64,000 nt of DNA from Ilex aquifolium (taxonomy: Eukaryota; Streptophyta; Magnoliopsida; Aquifoliales; Aquifoliaceae), in the NCBI GenBank assembly GCA_951799425.1, contig OX637394.1, positions 14,338,001 through 14,402,000 of the forward strand, in the 5' to 3' direction. A model generated the notes under the pieces. That model saw only the letters and a list, made by a program, of their open reading frames with translations, ran no database searches and was not told the DNA's origin. Within the stretch, counting starts at the first letter, position 1. Every line of letters begins with the position of its first letter. The position numbers were made by a program, and so were the translations under genes. Shown here in pieces: positions 43,444-55,869 of this stretch.

Positions 43444-46400
43444 GTAAGCATTTTGTTCATCCCTTTGGTAGGTTCAAGTTTCTTGATACTTGTGGTTTAT
43501 TAGTTTTCCTTGATTGCTGATTATTCCAAGATGGCAATTTGTTCCCTTTTTTAGTCTAAAGCATATGGAAATAAATTGTCGTCACGGTACAGTTATATTT
43601 ATAAGTGATATCATCAAGTGTATTGGGCACCTGCAGAAATAGTCAAGTGTATTGGGCATTTTTTATCTACAGCAAAACATGCTGTAAGATAATTACCATC
43701 ATGACATTGGACTGGTTCAATGCAATTAGAATAGGCAGCTTTTTGAGTATTTAACTTATACCATATGAAATAACACGTTCCCCCCTTTTCTATGTTTAGA
43801 AAGAACCTTCAGTCTTCCTGTGGTTATGACACCTTTCTGAATAAGAAGTAGGTCGATATCTGGTGTTTTGAAGCCTGGAGTTTGCAGGGGGCTACATTAG
43901 TGTTGCCACGTCCCGATTTTCACAAAAGCGTGTGTGTGTGTGTTAGTCGCATGAATTGGGATGTTGAGTTGTTGATTATTCAATGTTTATTTTATAAAAT
44001 TTGTAGGTTAATTTTAGTTAACTTTCTTGATAGTATATATGTTTATACATGGATAGTATATATTGTAGGTCTTTACACTGGTACACATAAAAATCATGCA
44101 TGTTGTTTGTTTGGCCCTTAATCTCATTTATTAGAAAGTCGGCTTTTATTTTTCGGAACTTAGGCAGTGGATTTACCCAATCAAGAACCTGTTTGGATTA
44201 CTTTTTGCTTTGTCGATTTGTTGTGATGTACACACATATAATTTAAACATTGCCTAAATTGCTCAATTTGTAGAAAATTCAGATGGTCTTTATTACTTAA
44301 TCATTCAAGTGTTAACTATTTGGAGTGTATTTTCCGAGCAATGCTAAATTTTGATTTTTAGTATTGACTATGGTTGAATTCTTTGCACAAGGTTGCACGC
44401 ATTCAATCATCCATATTCGAAGTTGGTGTCAAGTGGAGTGATGTGGTGGGGTTTGAGTGCACCAGCTGTTGTTGGAGGCATTTATCTTGGCTATGAGATT
44501 CCCACTTTTTTTTTTTTTTTTTATGTGCTAGCAGCAGGCAAAGAATATGTTGTTCCATAGGATGATATTTGTCATGTTGGTAATCTATTAAATGACCATT
44601 ATTGTGAGAGTTTTATTTTATCACCACTATAATCATTGTATTTCAATTTATTTTAATTATTCATGCTTTAGTTTGTTAGAGCATAGCCTTAATTGTTAGT
44701 AATGTGTTTGTGTTTAGGTCTTATAGTTGAGTACTTAATGGTGAATTTTTCATGATTGTGGCGTTCAAGACTTTGTTGCCCTCTAAACTATGTTTATGTA
44801 TTTGTGATTTTTAGGTACCATTAATCTTACAACTTTGTTGACAAGGTGGTGATTTAGTGTTTTAGTTCGAAGCATATTTGAATTTTTTTACTATTTTCAT
44901 GAAAATGTTTATATTTCAACTTACTCTTGAGTTCCCTCCGTTTGGAATCATGAAGCATAAGTCTCTTGAGAACTATTAAATCTGTTCACAGGAGGGCATG
45001 GAATAAACGGGAATACACTGTGTTGTATGAAAAATATTAAGTTTGAAATTATTACCTTAATTAATTTGCTTCCAAGCGTTTGTGAAAATGCTGATACCAA
45101 TTGCTTTTCATATTGTCCTTTTGCAGAATAATTGATTGTGTCGAGTAAGTTGGCTACAATTTATGCAGTGCTCCACATTTTTTATCTCAATAGTTTGGTT
45201 GCTAAGGAGTTAATTGAATGAAGAAGAAACTAAAGTGGGAACATTTAGTCTCTTTTCATGTGCAATTTTGTATACATGACCTGTGATTAAGACATGATCT
45301 ATTGATTTCTAGGATTTAATAGCATGTAGCGTACAATGAAATCGTTGGATTCTTTCGTTTCCTTCCATCAATGGATAATGTGTACATATCCTTCATTCTA
45401 TTGTTCTTATTTCTTTTGTTCTTCATAAATACTGCATCACATACATGTGCCACCGCACCACCACATAAACCCTTCACCCTTCTATCCCCTTTCCCAAACC
45501 TAACATTTCCATCTGTCATCTCCGCAAACCCTTACCCATTTTGTTTTTTTCTCTCTCTCTCCCCCCTGTTGCTAATTCCCTCACCCAATTTCTCCCCCTT
45601 ATGCTTCTCTTTCTCTCACACAGACACGTGTAACCCCTCGCACAAACACACACACATTGCTTCTCTCTCTCACGCAATCACACAAAATTTAAACTCCAGC
45701 TGTTACTACTATTTGCTAAATAATGATTGGTTTTTTTTGGGTTTGCTCTGACATTTGAGGGGGCTATTCTAAGTAGATCATGCAGAATAAATCATAATTC
45801 GAGTTTTTTGCCTATGAAATCATTGTAGTTATCTTTTGAGTGATTGTTTTAATCACCTATATTATTGTAATTAGTGTTCGATTTTGCTACACTATTATTG
45901 ATTGGAATTATGATTATGAGAATTTTTTGTGCTTCAATAGGGAATTTTTATGCTTGAGTGGATTTTGCTACATTGTTTTTGTTATCTTGGTGGTTATGTT
46001 GTGTGGATGGCTGTGGGGTTACTTTTTACAGTGGTGGTATATAAAGAGTTGGAAGTTGAATCTTATACCCAACATATTTTTCCCCCCAAAACCATCCCAT
46101 CCAACCTAACCCAACCCAACCATCACATCTAACCCAACCCAATGGTTCCCCGCAAAAAATAGAGCAACCTGTTGTCCTCTATCTTCTCTCTCAGGCGGTC
46201 ACTTCCCCAAATCCCCGGACAAGCAATGGCTCTCTCTTCTCTCTCAAGCGGCGAGTCACTTCCCAAAATCTATGCCGAAAACCGTCCCCTTCAAAACTCT
46301 CTCCCCTCAATCACCACCTCCTTTCTTTCTCTCGCGCGCATCAGCCACTTGGTTTCTGGGTTTGTTTGGATTTGCTCATGCGGGTTGGACTTTGGAATCT

Positions 46401-47819
46401 ATTCATGGCGGGTTGGACTTTGTACATGAAGCTTCTTGAGGATCCAGGTATTTTTCTCTCCCTTTGGCCTCCCTTTCTCTCTTTTCCCCCTTTTTCTCTG
46501 CGCAAACACCCATCCCCACATGAAATGTTTGTTGAAATGCCATAGAGAAAAAGATCACTTGAATAGCTCACTACATTGGTTGTGTACTCTGCCAAACTTC
46601 TATTTTCTCCACTTTAAGAGACCAATCCGGTAATATCTGATCTTATCCATAAAGTTTTGCTCCAAAGAACGCCCCTCTAATGCATGTCAACTATTACAAA
46701 CCATATCCTAGCCCTCTCTCTGTCTTCATCACACCCATAGCACACACACACACCACCTACCCACAACATAACACACAAATACACACTCCCAACACAAACA
46801 CCCAGCACACACAAATACACATACCCACAAATAGATAGGTGTCAAACATAATCGACATCAAGTGTTTGTGTTAATGCCTAAGAGAAATATTGTATACTCC
46901 ACCATTCTTTTTTCTTTTAATTGGCATGAGTTTACTGCGTACCCATTTTTTGTAGGTATAATGTGTTGAAATTATGTTTTAAATAAATTTTGTTGAGTTT
47001 TATCGAAATTGAGGTATTGTGTGGATTTGAAATTGCATTTCTTTTGCTTTAACTAGTTCATATCAGAACTTTCAAGTTAGAGAATACTTTTTATTATGAG
47101 GAAGAGAATACTTTTTAAAATGATTGGTATGATGGATATGTGTGTGATTTGAAATTGCTATTATTCTTTTGCTTGAAAGTTGTACTTAAATGGATATGTG
47201 TGTGATTTGGGAATATGTTATTCTAGAATTAAAATTAGTGTATTGAATTGAATATGTTAGTCTTGCTTACTTATGTTCTTTTGATAAGAAATTTTGGTTT
47301 TGATTTGTTCTCTCTATGGAAGCAAGACACTCGCTTTCGCTCTCAATTTACAATTTCTTATGCTTTTCAGGTGTGTCGTGATGGTGAGACAATGTTTACT
47401 TCACATGGAAGGAAAACAATGATTACATAATTCTATGGTATGAAATTCTTCAATTCATTATGTAGCCTTTTTTTTGGGAAGAGTCAATTTATGTTAGTCA
47501 TAGGATTTGTAACGAGTCAATTCACAACAACGACATGATCGTCAGTGTTGGGTTTTTATGATTGAGAAATGTTTGTGTGAATTGGAACGTTTGTATGTGG
47601 AATTGACAATGAGGCCATGGGTTTGCTTCTATTATCCAAAAGTTGAGATATTTGAGTCTTTTGTGAATGTTTTTTTTTCTGGTAATTTTATGTGCATGTT
47701 TTTTTGGTGGCATTCCATTTTATGCACATGCATGATGATTTCTATGAACCATTTTCAGGTGGGAATGCAGACCTATACAATGACAAAATTGGAAATTCTT
47801 TTGCCGAAGAGATTGCTAG

Positions 47820-47925
47820 GGAGCTGTCCATTTATGCTCTGTTTCAGATGATGGAGCTGTCCATTTATGCTCTGTTTCAAATGATGGAGTTGCCCATATA
47901 TGCTCTGTTTCAGATGATGGAGTGT
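47820..47925 (+). repeat. 33-bp tandem repeat, 3 copies
   Basis: Three near-identical units containing CATTTATGCTCTGTTTCA. In one frame they read ELSIYALFQMM three times. They lie within the Helitron, and no surrounding gene is recognised. Confidence 0.9.
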
Positions 47926-48501
47926 CATTCTGGGACATATTTGCTTTGAGGCAGTTGTTTCAATGCATTTGTTAGGATGACGTTTTAAGAACCTCAAACA
48001 TGTCACTAAACCCCTTGGAAATATTTGCATTTATTTGTGCTTTTTTTTTTTCTTGCTTGGTTAGGAATAAAATTTGTGTGGATTTTGGGTCAATACATAT
48101 GTTGCTTTAGTTCAAGGGTCCTTTTGTTTGATGAGCTTCATTTTTTTCCTGTTAAATATAAGCTTCATTTTTGCCCGTGGAGAAAGGGTAATGAATGTAT
48201 TTTGAAAACTTGATAACACTTAAAAATTGTCCTTGGGAAGATGAAATGAATGGTGCAACCCTAGGTTTATCATAGTTGAATTAGATCTCTATCTCTCACA
48301 TTAAGGTATATTCACATTTTTTTCCTTTTCCTGTTTGGTTAGTTGTGTAATTTGAATTAGAGTATTTACATTTTGACAGAGTATTTACATTTTCGCCATT
48401 TTTATTTCACTAAAATTATTACATTAAAAATAACCAAACGATTTTCAGCTTAATGCATGTTTATATTCATTGTTTGATTATTGTGTTAAGAACTATGTAT
48501 A

Positions 48502-48530
48502 GTGCCTTTAGACACAAGATATATGGCGAG
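48502..48530 (+). mobile_element. Degenerate internal Helitron terminator
   Basis: GTGCCTTTAGACAC (hairpin, 48502-48515), then 11 bases and GCGAG before T. It resembles the true terminator 115 bp further on, but the CTRR end is worn. Confidence 0.55.
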
Positions 48531-50400
48531 TTTAGGCTTTCAGTTTAGTATGTATTCGAGTTCAGTGCTTAATTATTTCGCGTTCAAATTCAATGTTCGA
48601 TTTTTTTTTAGTAGCACTGTGCCTTCAGGCATGGGTTATCCCTAGTCTCTTTCAAATGTGGATTTAACCTTTTTTGAGGCTGTCAAGATGGTTTAGAGTC
48701 TTCTTCCAAGCATATACAATGAGTACAGAGAAGATGACTTATTTCCTTTATATCTGCTACTATCCAACTGATAGTACTTTGATGATTTTTTATGACTCTT
48801 ATCAATTGCTTTTCTTGGATTTCTGACAATTTTGAAGATATTATCACTGGATGAGTTTCATCCTCCCTCAAGAAGATATATTTCAAGTCAGCCGGAAGAG
48901 GTTTCAACTCTGGTTTAAGGACTACAACACTAGACTAAATAGTCCTAGTTCCAGAGTGCAATAACTCTTCAAATTTTGGAATCCATGTTTCAATAGTTGA
49001 CATATCTAGTGACTCAACATTATTTACAGACTCTAATGCATATGACTCTTTCTTTGTACAAGCAACTTCAAACAGATTTTGAGTTAATGATTCAATGCAA
49101 TTTACTTCATGCAATTCTTCTTCCTCTCTGGGTAGCTTAGCGATATCGAACACATTCAATTCCAATGCCATATTTCCAAATCAAAGCTTCACAATTTCAT
49201 TCCTGCAATTGATCAATGCATTTGATGTAGTTAGGAACGGTCACCCTAAGATGACAGTAATTTGTGTAGAGACATGCAAAACTGGCTGTGTATTCAAAAC
49301 AATAAAATCTACAGGAAAATAAAAATTATCAACTTGAACAAGTACATCCTCCATAACTCCCCTCAGAATTTTCACAGAACGGTCCACTAACTGCAATGTG
49401 ACATTTGTGGATTTTAATTCACCCAATCCTAACTGCTCATAGACAGAGTGTGGAAGCAAATTAACACTGGCTCCAAGATCAAGCAAAGCTTGCTCAATCA
49501 TGAAGTTCCCGATTATGCATAAAACTATAGTACTCCCAGGATCTTTGTACATGGGAGGGGCCTTGTGCTGAATGAAAGCATTAGCCTGTTCAATAAAAAA
49601 TGCTCTTTTCTGTACATTGATCATTCTTTTTATTGTGCAAAGTTCTTTCAAGAACTTGGCATAGGATGGGACTTGCTTGATTACATCCAACGGGGGAATG
49701 TTAATCTTCACTTTCTTAAACAACTCAAAGATTTCAGCATGATTATTCAATGATTGAGTTTCTTGACTCTTTGAGGAAAAGGTAAAGTAACAATCAATGC
49801 TTTTTTCATTTGACAATTCTGTTTCCTTTTCAATCAATGGTTTAGGCTCAATCAATTCATTAACATGATTGACTCAGCTATGGGCTCGAGGGTTTTGGCC
49901 TTAATGGTTTTGTCAATCATCTTTCCATTTCTCAGTGTGGTGTTGCTTGTACTTGACTAAGAGAAGGTTCGAAAGACACTACATTAGCCTGGTTTTGACC
50001 ATGTGGAGGTTTAGGTTAAGATGAGAATTTTCTCTTCTCTGTTGTGCTCAAAGATTGAGTTAACTTGGCTAGATGACTTTTGATATCCTCAATATTTTGT
50101 GAAGTTTGAGTTTTGAAATCATTGAATGCATGAGTAGACTGAGTATTAAAACTCATTTGACTTTGAATGAACTGGTTCATAGTTTCTTCTAAACTCCTCT
50201 TATGTGGAGGTTGATAAGGCTACTGAGTCTGGGGTTGTGGTGAAGATGGACCTAGTGGTTGACTCACAGGCTGTGTGTTTTTCCAACTGAAATTCGGGTG
50301 ATTCCGCCAACCTGGGTTATAAGTTTCAGAATAAGGATCTCTTGCATGTTTTATTGAATTATTCCTTTGGAAAAATTATGGAACCATGATTCTTGGTTGT

Positions 50401-51265
50401 ATCTCTTGTATAGGTGGGTGCGATGAACATGAATTGCACTCGAATCTATATAACAGAGTGTTTATATGTTTTTTCTTATCTCGAGGGATTTGAATGATTT
50501 TTATTACTCGTAGTGGAATTGGTGCCTTGCGAGGACCAAACTACTATTTGTTCACAGTGATTGAGGTTGGGGGTTAGTATATTAGTCCTGGGAAGCATTC
50601 GTTAACTGCTGATGCATCGGTATACGTCATTCCCAAAATTTTATGGCCATGGGGGGATTGATTTGAGGGTTTGTGATTGTGGTGTGGTGTGATGTGGACT
50701 AGATTTTTTTGGTGTGTAGTTTCATGCTAGTTTACCTGCGTACATGAGGCGTTGATTATCTATTATTTTGAGAATTGATTCTACTTGTTTGTGAACTTTA
50801 CTATTGGTACGTGAACTTGAGATCTCATTAACTGTTACTATCTTAGTTTCAAAATTATATATATTATTTTACAAACTGAGACTTACATGTTTTTATGATT
50901 TCTAAACCTTGTTTGGGTTTGAGAAGGTTTTTGTACTGGGCTTTATCGCTCACCCTACAATAACAGTTTTTAGATTTTAGTGTTGAGGAGGATCCAGAGT
51001 TAGATAAGCCGATAGATTAGGATGTTGAGGGGATTATGACGTGGATCCAAATATGGAACTTTGAGAATGATTTTTTGTCTATGAACTTTAGATTTTACAA
51101 ATTATTTATGTTAAGGATTTATTTATATTTTCTTTGGGGATTTATATGATTAGATATTGGATTGTGAATGGTTTTATTTATATTAATGGTTCTTTAGTAT
51201 GTTCTCATGGTTGGATGTTGTATAGATAGGTAATGCCTTCTAGGGTGGATTTTAGGGTATTACAA
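50401..51265. mobile_element. LTR-like fragment, family uncertain
   Basis: Between the broken gag of the Athila element and the TRIM lies about 0.85 kb without coding sequence. It ends GGGTATTACA (51255-51264), the kind of end seen in Ty3 LTRs beginning TGTAATACCC. No matching start is seen, so this may be an LTR fragment. Confidence is low. Confidence 0.35.
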
Positions 51266-51270
51266 AGTAG

Positions 51271-51816
51271 TGTAGTAGCCTGCTAAAAGGCATTGTGAGG
51301 TGAGGAGGTGCTATAACTCCATGTTTTACATCCCACATCAACTCAGGAAGGGGAGTGATTGGGCTATATATGTGGTGTGCACATTCTTAATTGTCAAAAG
51401 GTCTTTTCTTGGGCAAAACCCTAGAGGAACAAAATAGTGAGGGTGTATGGGCACCCAAACTGAACAATATCTTGACAGTTAAGGTTGGTCATTACAGGTG
51501 ATATTAGAGTCAACTCTCCTATAGCCGGTAGGGGGTTGGAATCCACATGGGCCTCGCGAGGATGCATGGCCTCTAAGGGGGGGTGGGGGTGGAGTATAGT
51601 AGCCTGCCAAAAGTCCTTGTGAGGTGAGGAAGTGCTATAGCTTCATGTTTTACATCCCATATCGACTCGGGAGGGGGAGTGATTGGGCTATATATGTTGT
51701 GTGCTCAACCTTAGTTGTCAATAGGCCTTTTCTTTTGCCCCAGAAGAACAAAAATCGTAAGGGTGTAAGAGCATCTAAAGCAGACAATATATTGACAGCT
51801 GAGGTGAGTTGTTATA
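51271..51816 (+). mobile_element. TRIM (miniature LTR element), about 546 bp
   Basis: Two direct repeats, 51271-51496 and 51595-51816, are about 80-85% identical by eye (both with TACATCCCA, GGGAGTGATTGGGCTATATA). The first ends CATTACA and is followed by GGTGATATTAGAGTC, close to the tRNA-iMet primer-binding site TGGTATCAGAGC. A polypurine tract (AAGGGGGGGTGGGGGTGGAG, 51575-51594) precedes the second repeat. The internal part is under 100 bp, as in TRIM elements. The LTR difference suggests an old insertion. No target duplication is recognisable. Confidence 0.8.
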
Positions 51817-51829
51817 GTTTATTGGTTTT

Positions 51830-52430
51830 AATTGAGGCCTAGCATGCCTCTCATGACCCTTTTTAGGGAATTCAGGGGCCATCCTTGGCCCATTTTTGCC
51901 CTTAAGATTCCTTCATGAGAAGAAATTAGGGAACATTTCAACAAGTTCTCCATCAAACACCATATTAAAGTGATTCTGATGTGATGGGCCTATTCTTTCA
52001 TTAGTTACCATTGGTGGTGGCCTTTGGTCTTCCACCATTTTATTTTTAATGATGGTGGTTGATTTTTGATTAATTGGTCCTAACATTGGTGTCTAGACCC
52101 TCATTAACTCATGAATGACATTAACTAAGTCTTGTCTTATGCCAGAAATAACATTATGCAATACCTGTTTTAGGTTTTGCACCAACTCTTACATCTGCAC
52201 ACTATCTTAGCCATTGGATTGGCCATTTTTTGGATTTACAGATTCCACTGGGTTGGATCTTGAACTTGTTTCATGTTTGCCACTGTTTGGCATCATTTGC
52301 ACAGTTTTATTTCTCTTAGTGCCAAATATGATCTCATCTTGCTTCCTTGTTTGAACCAATTTTTGATCCAAGTTACTAATGTTGTCCTATTGGGCATGCC
52401 AAAATATTGTTTCCACAAAATTTGTTGGGA
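51830..52430 (-). other. Coding-like remnant, unidentified
   Basis: On the minus strand broken frames give plausible protein-like sequence (QKLVQTRKQDEIIFGTKRN near 52370-52310; LKQVLHNVISGIRQDLVNVI near 52180-52110). It looks like a piece of an old retroelement gag or a host gene, but I cannot assign it. It ends where the + strand Athila pol begins. Confidence 0.3.
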
Positions 52431-54360
52431 TATAATGAATGTTTGCCTTAGACAAGTTTAGGTCTTATTTAGTAGGATCCCCTATTGTTATTTTCACAGA
52501 CCATGCAGCTCTTAAATATATGTTAACTAAGAAAGATGCAAAACCAAGACTGCTTAGGTGGATCCTCCTACTCCAAGAGTTTGACCTAACAATTAAAGAT
52601 AAAAAAGGAGTAGAGAATGTAGTGGTTGACCACTTGTCTAGACTTGTGAGCGATGTGCCAATAGAAACAATGCCAATTAAGGACACATTCCCCGATGAAC
52701 AATTGTTGGCTATTTCGTCCTTACCATGGTTTGCTGACATTGTGAACTTTCTTGTTACATGTAATATGCCACCATCTTGGAATGCCTTGGATAAGAAGAA
52801 ATTCTTGGTTGAAGTAAGAAATTTTTTCTGGGATGATCCATATCTTTTTAAATACTGTTCATATCAAATTATCCGGAGATGCGTACCTGATGATGAGGTA
52901 AGTAGCATACTATCTTTTTGTCACTCAGGAGCGTGTGGGAGCCACTTTTCAATGAAGAAAACCGTTGCAAAGGTTTTACAGTGTGGGTTTTATTGGCCAA
53001 CAATTTTTAAAGATGCATATAATTTTTGTAAATTTTGTGAGCGATGTCAAAGGCTAGGGGGATTAACCTGTAGAAATATGATGTCTCTGATCATAGAAAT
53101 TTTTGACTATTGGGGCATTGATTTCATGGGACCTTTTCTTCCATCTTTTGGATACATGTACATTTTAGTGGCAGTAGATTATGTTTCTAAATGGGTCGAA
53201 GTTGTACCATGTCGGACAAATGATCATAAAGTTGTTTTGAAATTTTTAAAGAAAATATTTTGTCTAGATTTGGTATACCTCGAGCTATTATTAGTAATAG
53301 GGGATTTCATTTTTGCAAAAAACCTTTTAAAATTTTAATGAAAAAATATGGTGTAACACATAAAGTAACGACCCCTTATCACCCACAGACAAGTGGTCAA
53401 GCAGAGCTAGCCAATCGGGAGATTTATTATATTTTAGAAAAAACGGTTAATCCTGATCGCAAAGACTGGTCTTTACGACTAACTGATGCGTTATGGGCAT
53501 ATAGTACTGCTGACAAAATCCTGATTGGCATGTCTCCGTATAGATTGGTGTATGAAAAAGCTTGTCACTTACATGTGGAGTTGGAACATAAAATATATTG
53601 GGCCATTAAAATGTTTAATTTTAGTCTTGACAAAGCTAGCGCCCAACGAAAATTACAGCTAAATGAGCTTGAGGAAATCCGAAATGAGGCTTATGAAAAC
53701 TCTAGAATTAGCAAAGAACGAATGAAGGTGTTCCATGATAAAAATATTTTGCGAAAAACTTTTACACCTTCACAAAAGGTTCTTTTGTATAATTCTAGAT
53801 TACATCTATTCAAAAGAAAACTTTGAACCAAATGGAGTGACCCATTTATCGTTAAAGAAGTTTTTCTGTATGGAACGGTGGAGATAGAAAATCCCAAGAA
53901 TGGGAACACTTTTAAAGTTGATGGACAAAGATTGAAACTATTCTTGGAAGGAGGTATAGTAGAATGGAATCCATTGGGTTGGTGGATCCCCACTATGAAT
54001 AATTCATCCCTAACATTCAACCCAATTTTTGTATATTATTGTATAGTGTTGTATGTTGTTTTTCTCTTGTATTTTATGAGATATTACAGACACACATGCA
54101 CAATATAGTGCATCTGGTATATCCTTAATACATTGGGGACAATGTAAATTTTTAAGTGGGGGGATGAGCATGCTTGTTTTATTGATCATACATTGTGCAC
54201 GTGCATCGTCAATATTTTGTTGTTAATTTATTTATTGTTAATTTAAAAAAAAATTAATTTAGGTTTTTTAGGAGTTTTATAGGTTAAGTTTTGCTAGTTT
54301 AAGGGCAAAAATTGCTAAAATTGAAAAAAAATTCTAAGTATGGAGAAAGGAGTCCTCTAG

Positions 54361-54662
54361 ATCACGCGTCCGGACATGACTTCATGACGCGTCCGAACGC
54401 GTATGGCATAGAGCAAAAACCTCTGGAATATGCGTCCGGACGTGAGCTTAAGGACCTGAGTTCACTGGAACACGTGTCCGGACATGACTTCATCACGCGT
54501 CCGGACGTGAAGACCAAACGGTTCAAAATTCAGAGGCGCATCCAGACGCGAATTGATCACACGTCCGAATGCGTGCTCTTTGAGGCTAATAAAGGCAGTA
54601 GTTGAGGCGCATCCGGACGGTTAAAACCCATGCGTCCGGACGCGTGTGGAAAATTATAAATA
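54361..54662 (+). promoter_or_regulatory. Palindrome array and TATA box before the env-like ORF
   Basis: About nine variants of CGCGTCCGGACGCG lie between 54363 and 54647. The last (TGCGTCCGGACGCGTGT) ends 8 bp before TATAAATA (54655-54662). The ORF start at 54767 is about 105 bp further on. The same palindrome recurs in the LTR of this element at 57944-58059. Confidence 0.6.
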
Positions 54663-54766
54663 GAAGGGTGCTAAACATTTTTTTTTCATTCTTTCCTCAA
54701 CTATTCTAGTTCAAAAAAAAAAAACTTTTCCCGCCTATTTCAAAATCTTGCCTTGTCTCCTACTCC

Positions 54767-55860
54767 ATGGATCCTCCACGAGCTTCAACTTCCAAAAGGC
54801 CTTGTACTGGGGCACAAGAGCCTCAAGACAAAGAAACTACTTTTGACCCCATCCGTTTCGAGACTCTAGAAGCATGAGTAAGATTTTTTAAACACTACGC
54901 AACCAAGCCCTATGTGTGCGAGAGATAGATAGAGTACGAAGACTTTGCGAGAATAGGGGTCCGGGACATCATTTGTTCTAGGAGGTGGGCCGGTTTTATG
55001 GGTCGGGAGTGGCTGTGCATACCTGTGCTAGCTCGCGAGTTCTATAGAAATGCAGATGACTGTGGCAATGGCATTTTTCGCACTTATGTTCGGGGTAAGC
55101 ACATCAGAGTCGACACCACAGCCATCACCAGACTGACAGGGATGCTTCAGGTCCGAGTGGCCAACCCAGATTACCCCCAGAACTATTCAAGAGACATGGT
55201 TGGGAGAGAGCTGCTTGGGGATGAAGATTTTGTTTGGACTGCTGATTTTAGGTTCCTTCAGCAGGGCGACTTGACGAACAAGTATAAGATACTGAACCTA
55301 ATTTCAATATCAAATATTTCTCCCTTGTTGAGAAACAATCACATCTACCCCGACTTAGTTCGACTTCTCTACGCCATGGGTATCGGACAGTCTATCGACC
55401 TCTCTTCACTGATTTTCATCGAGATGCGGTGAGCCATTGTAGACCCGAAGAAGGGGTCTCTCCCCTTTGCTGGCCTGGCCACTGCACTATGTGAGCAGAC
55501 AGGGGTGGTGATCGAAGCCACCATGGAGCGGGCCAAGAAAGTAGTTATGCTCAACTCTGGCTCTCTTCTAAAGAGTCAGAGTGTGATTAGGCCAGCAGAA
55601 GAGAGGGGGCAGGCCGCCGAGCAACAGAGAGAGGCTGCAGCCGAGGAGACAATACCTGTGGAGTAGTGGGATCAGTTCCTCAATTTGGACGATGATTTTG
55701 ATTTACCAATGGATGAGGATATTGATCCCAGGACAGATAGGCAGTTGTTGTTGGAGATTTTGAGGGAGCAGAGGGAGATGAGGAAGGAGATGAGAGAGTT
55801 GAGGGCTCAGATGAGGGGGCTAGGCCAAAGTTCTCATAGTCGTGCAAGCCCCTTATCTTG
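54767..55860 (+). mobile_element. Env-like / plant transposon-protein ORF region of the Athila element
   Basis: The likely start MDPPRASTSKRP lies behind the internal TATA box. The longest block (54998-55432) reads REWLCIPVLAREFYRNA and then VRGKHIRVDTTAITRLTG, a pattern I associate with the putative plant transposon protein domain found behind integrase in Athila elements. The C-terminal part is charged and Gln/Glu/Arg-rich (REQREMRKEMRELRAQMRG, about 55765-55820) and could form a coiled coil. The function is unknown. The env label in this lineage is by position only; I see no clear membrane segment. The copy is broken. Confidence 0.7.
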
Positions 55861-55869
55861 ATATGTTTC

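Larger units (their letters stand above)
42112..48645 (+). mobile_element. Non-autonomous Helitron (6.5 kb) carrying a host gene fragment
   Basis: The 5' end is TCTATAATATAAAATAGGG after A (42111). The 3' end has the hairpin TGCCTTCAGGCA (48620-48631) and CTAG (48642-48645), followed by T. Both edges fit A^T insertion without target duplication, and the flanks are adjoining segments of the Athila pol, which fixes the boundaries independently. No Rep or helicase is inside. It holds a Tubby-like F-box fragment (43005-43443), 18-bp GAAGTCAGCAACACCGCC repeats (42418-42460), a 33-bp repeat (47820-47925) and a second, worn terminator (48502-48530). Most of the rest (43450-47800) is AT-rich or pyrimidine-rich with no gene I can recognise. 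Confidence 0.9.
39642..50400 (-). mobile_element. Minus-strand Athila-like element, interrupted by a Helitron
   Basis: Reading leftwards from the right end: C-terminal gag (50340-49860; WRNHPNFSWKN), aspartic protease (49855-49241; DLGASVNLLP near 49480), the linker before RT (48907-48683), then the Helitron (48645-42112), then RT (42111-41566; DGYSGYN, SFGLCNA), RNase H (41357-40914; CDASDYAVG) and integrase (about 40800-39642; zinc-binding region near 40500, then [14 protein letters not shown]). The order gag-PR-RT-RH-IN and the motifs fit Athila. Neither LTR is recognisable. It is an old broken copy with many breaks. The two Helitron flanks are adjacent parts of the same pol. Confidence 0.9.

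Noticed and set aside
44395-44505. Open stretch (LHAFNHPYSKLVSSGVMWWG) that could be another captured exon
   Set aside because: It is only about 36 residues, I recognise no family, and the splice context is weak.
45371-45751. ORF with a hydrophobic N-terminus resembling a secreted peptide
   Set aside because: Composition follows a pyrimidine-rich tract inside the Helitron; no domain, and similar CT-rich DNA elsewhere gives similar frames.
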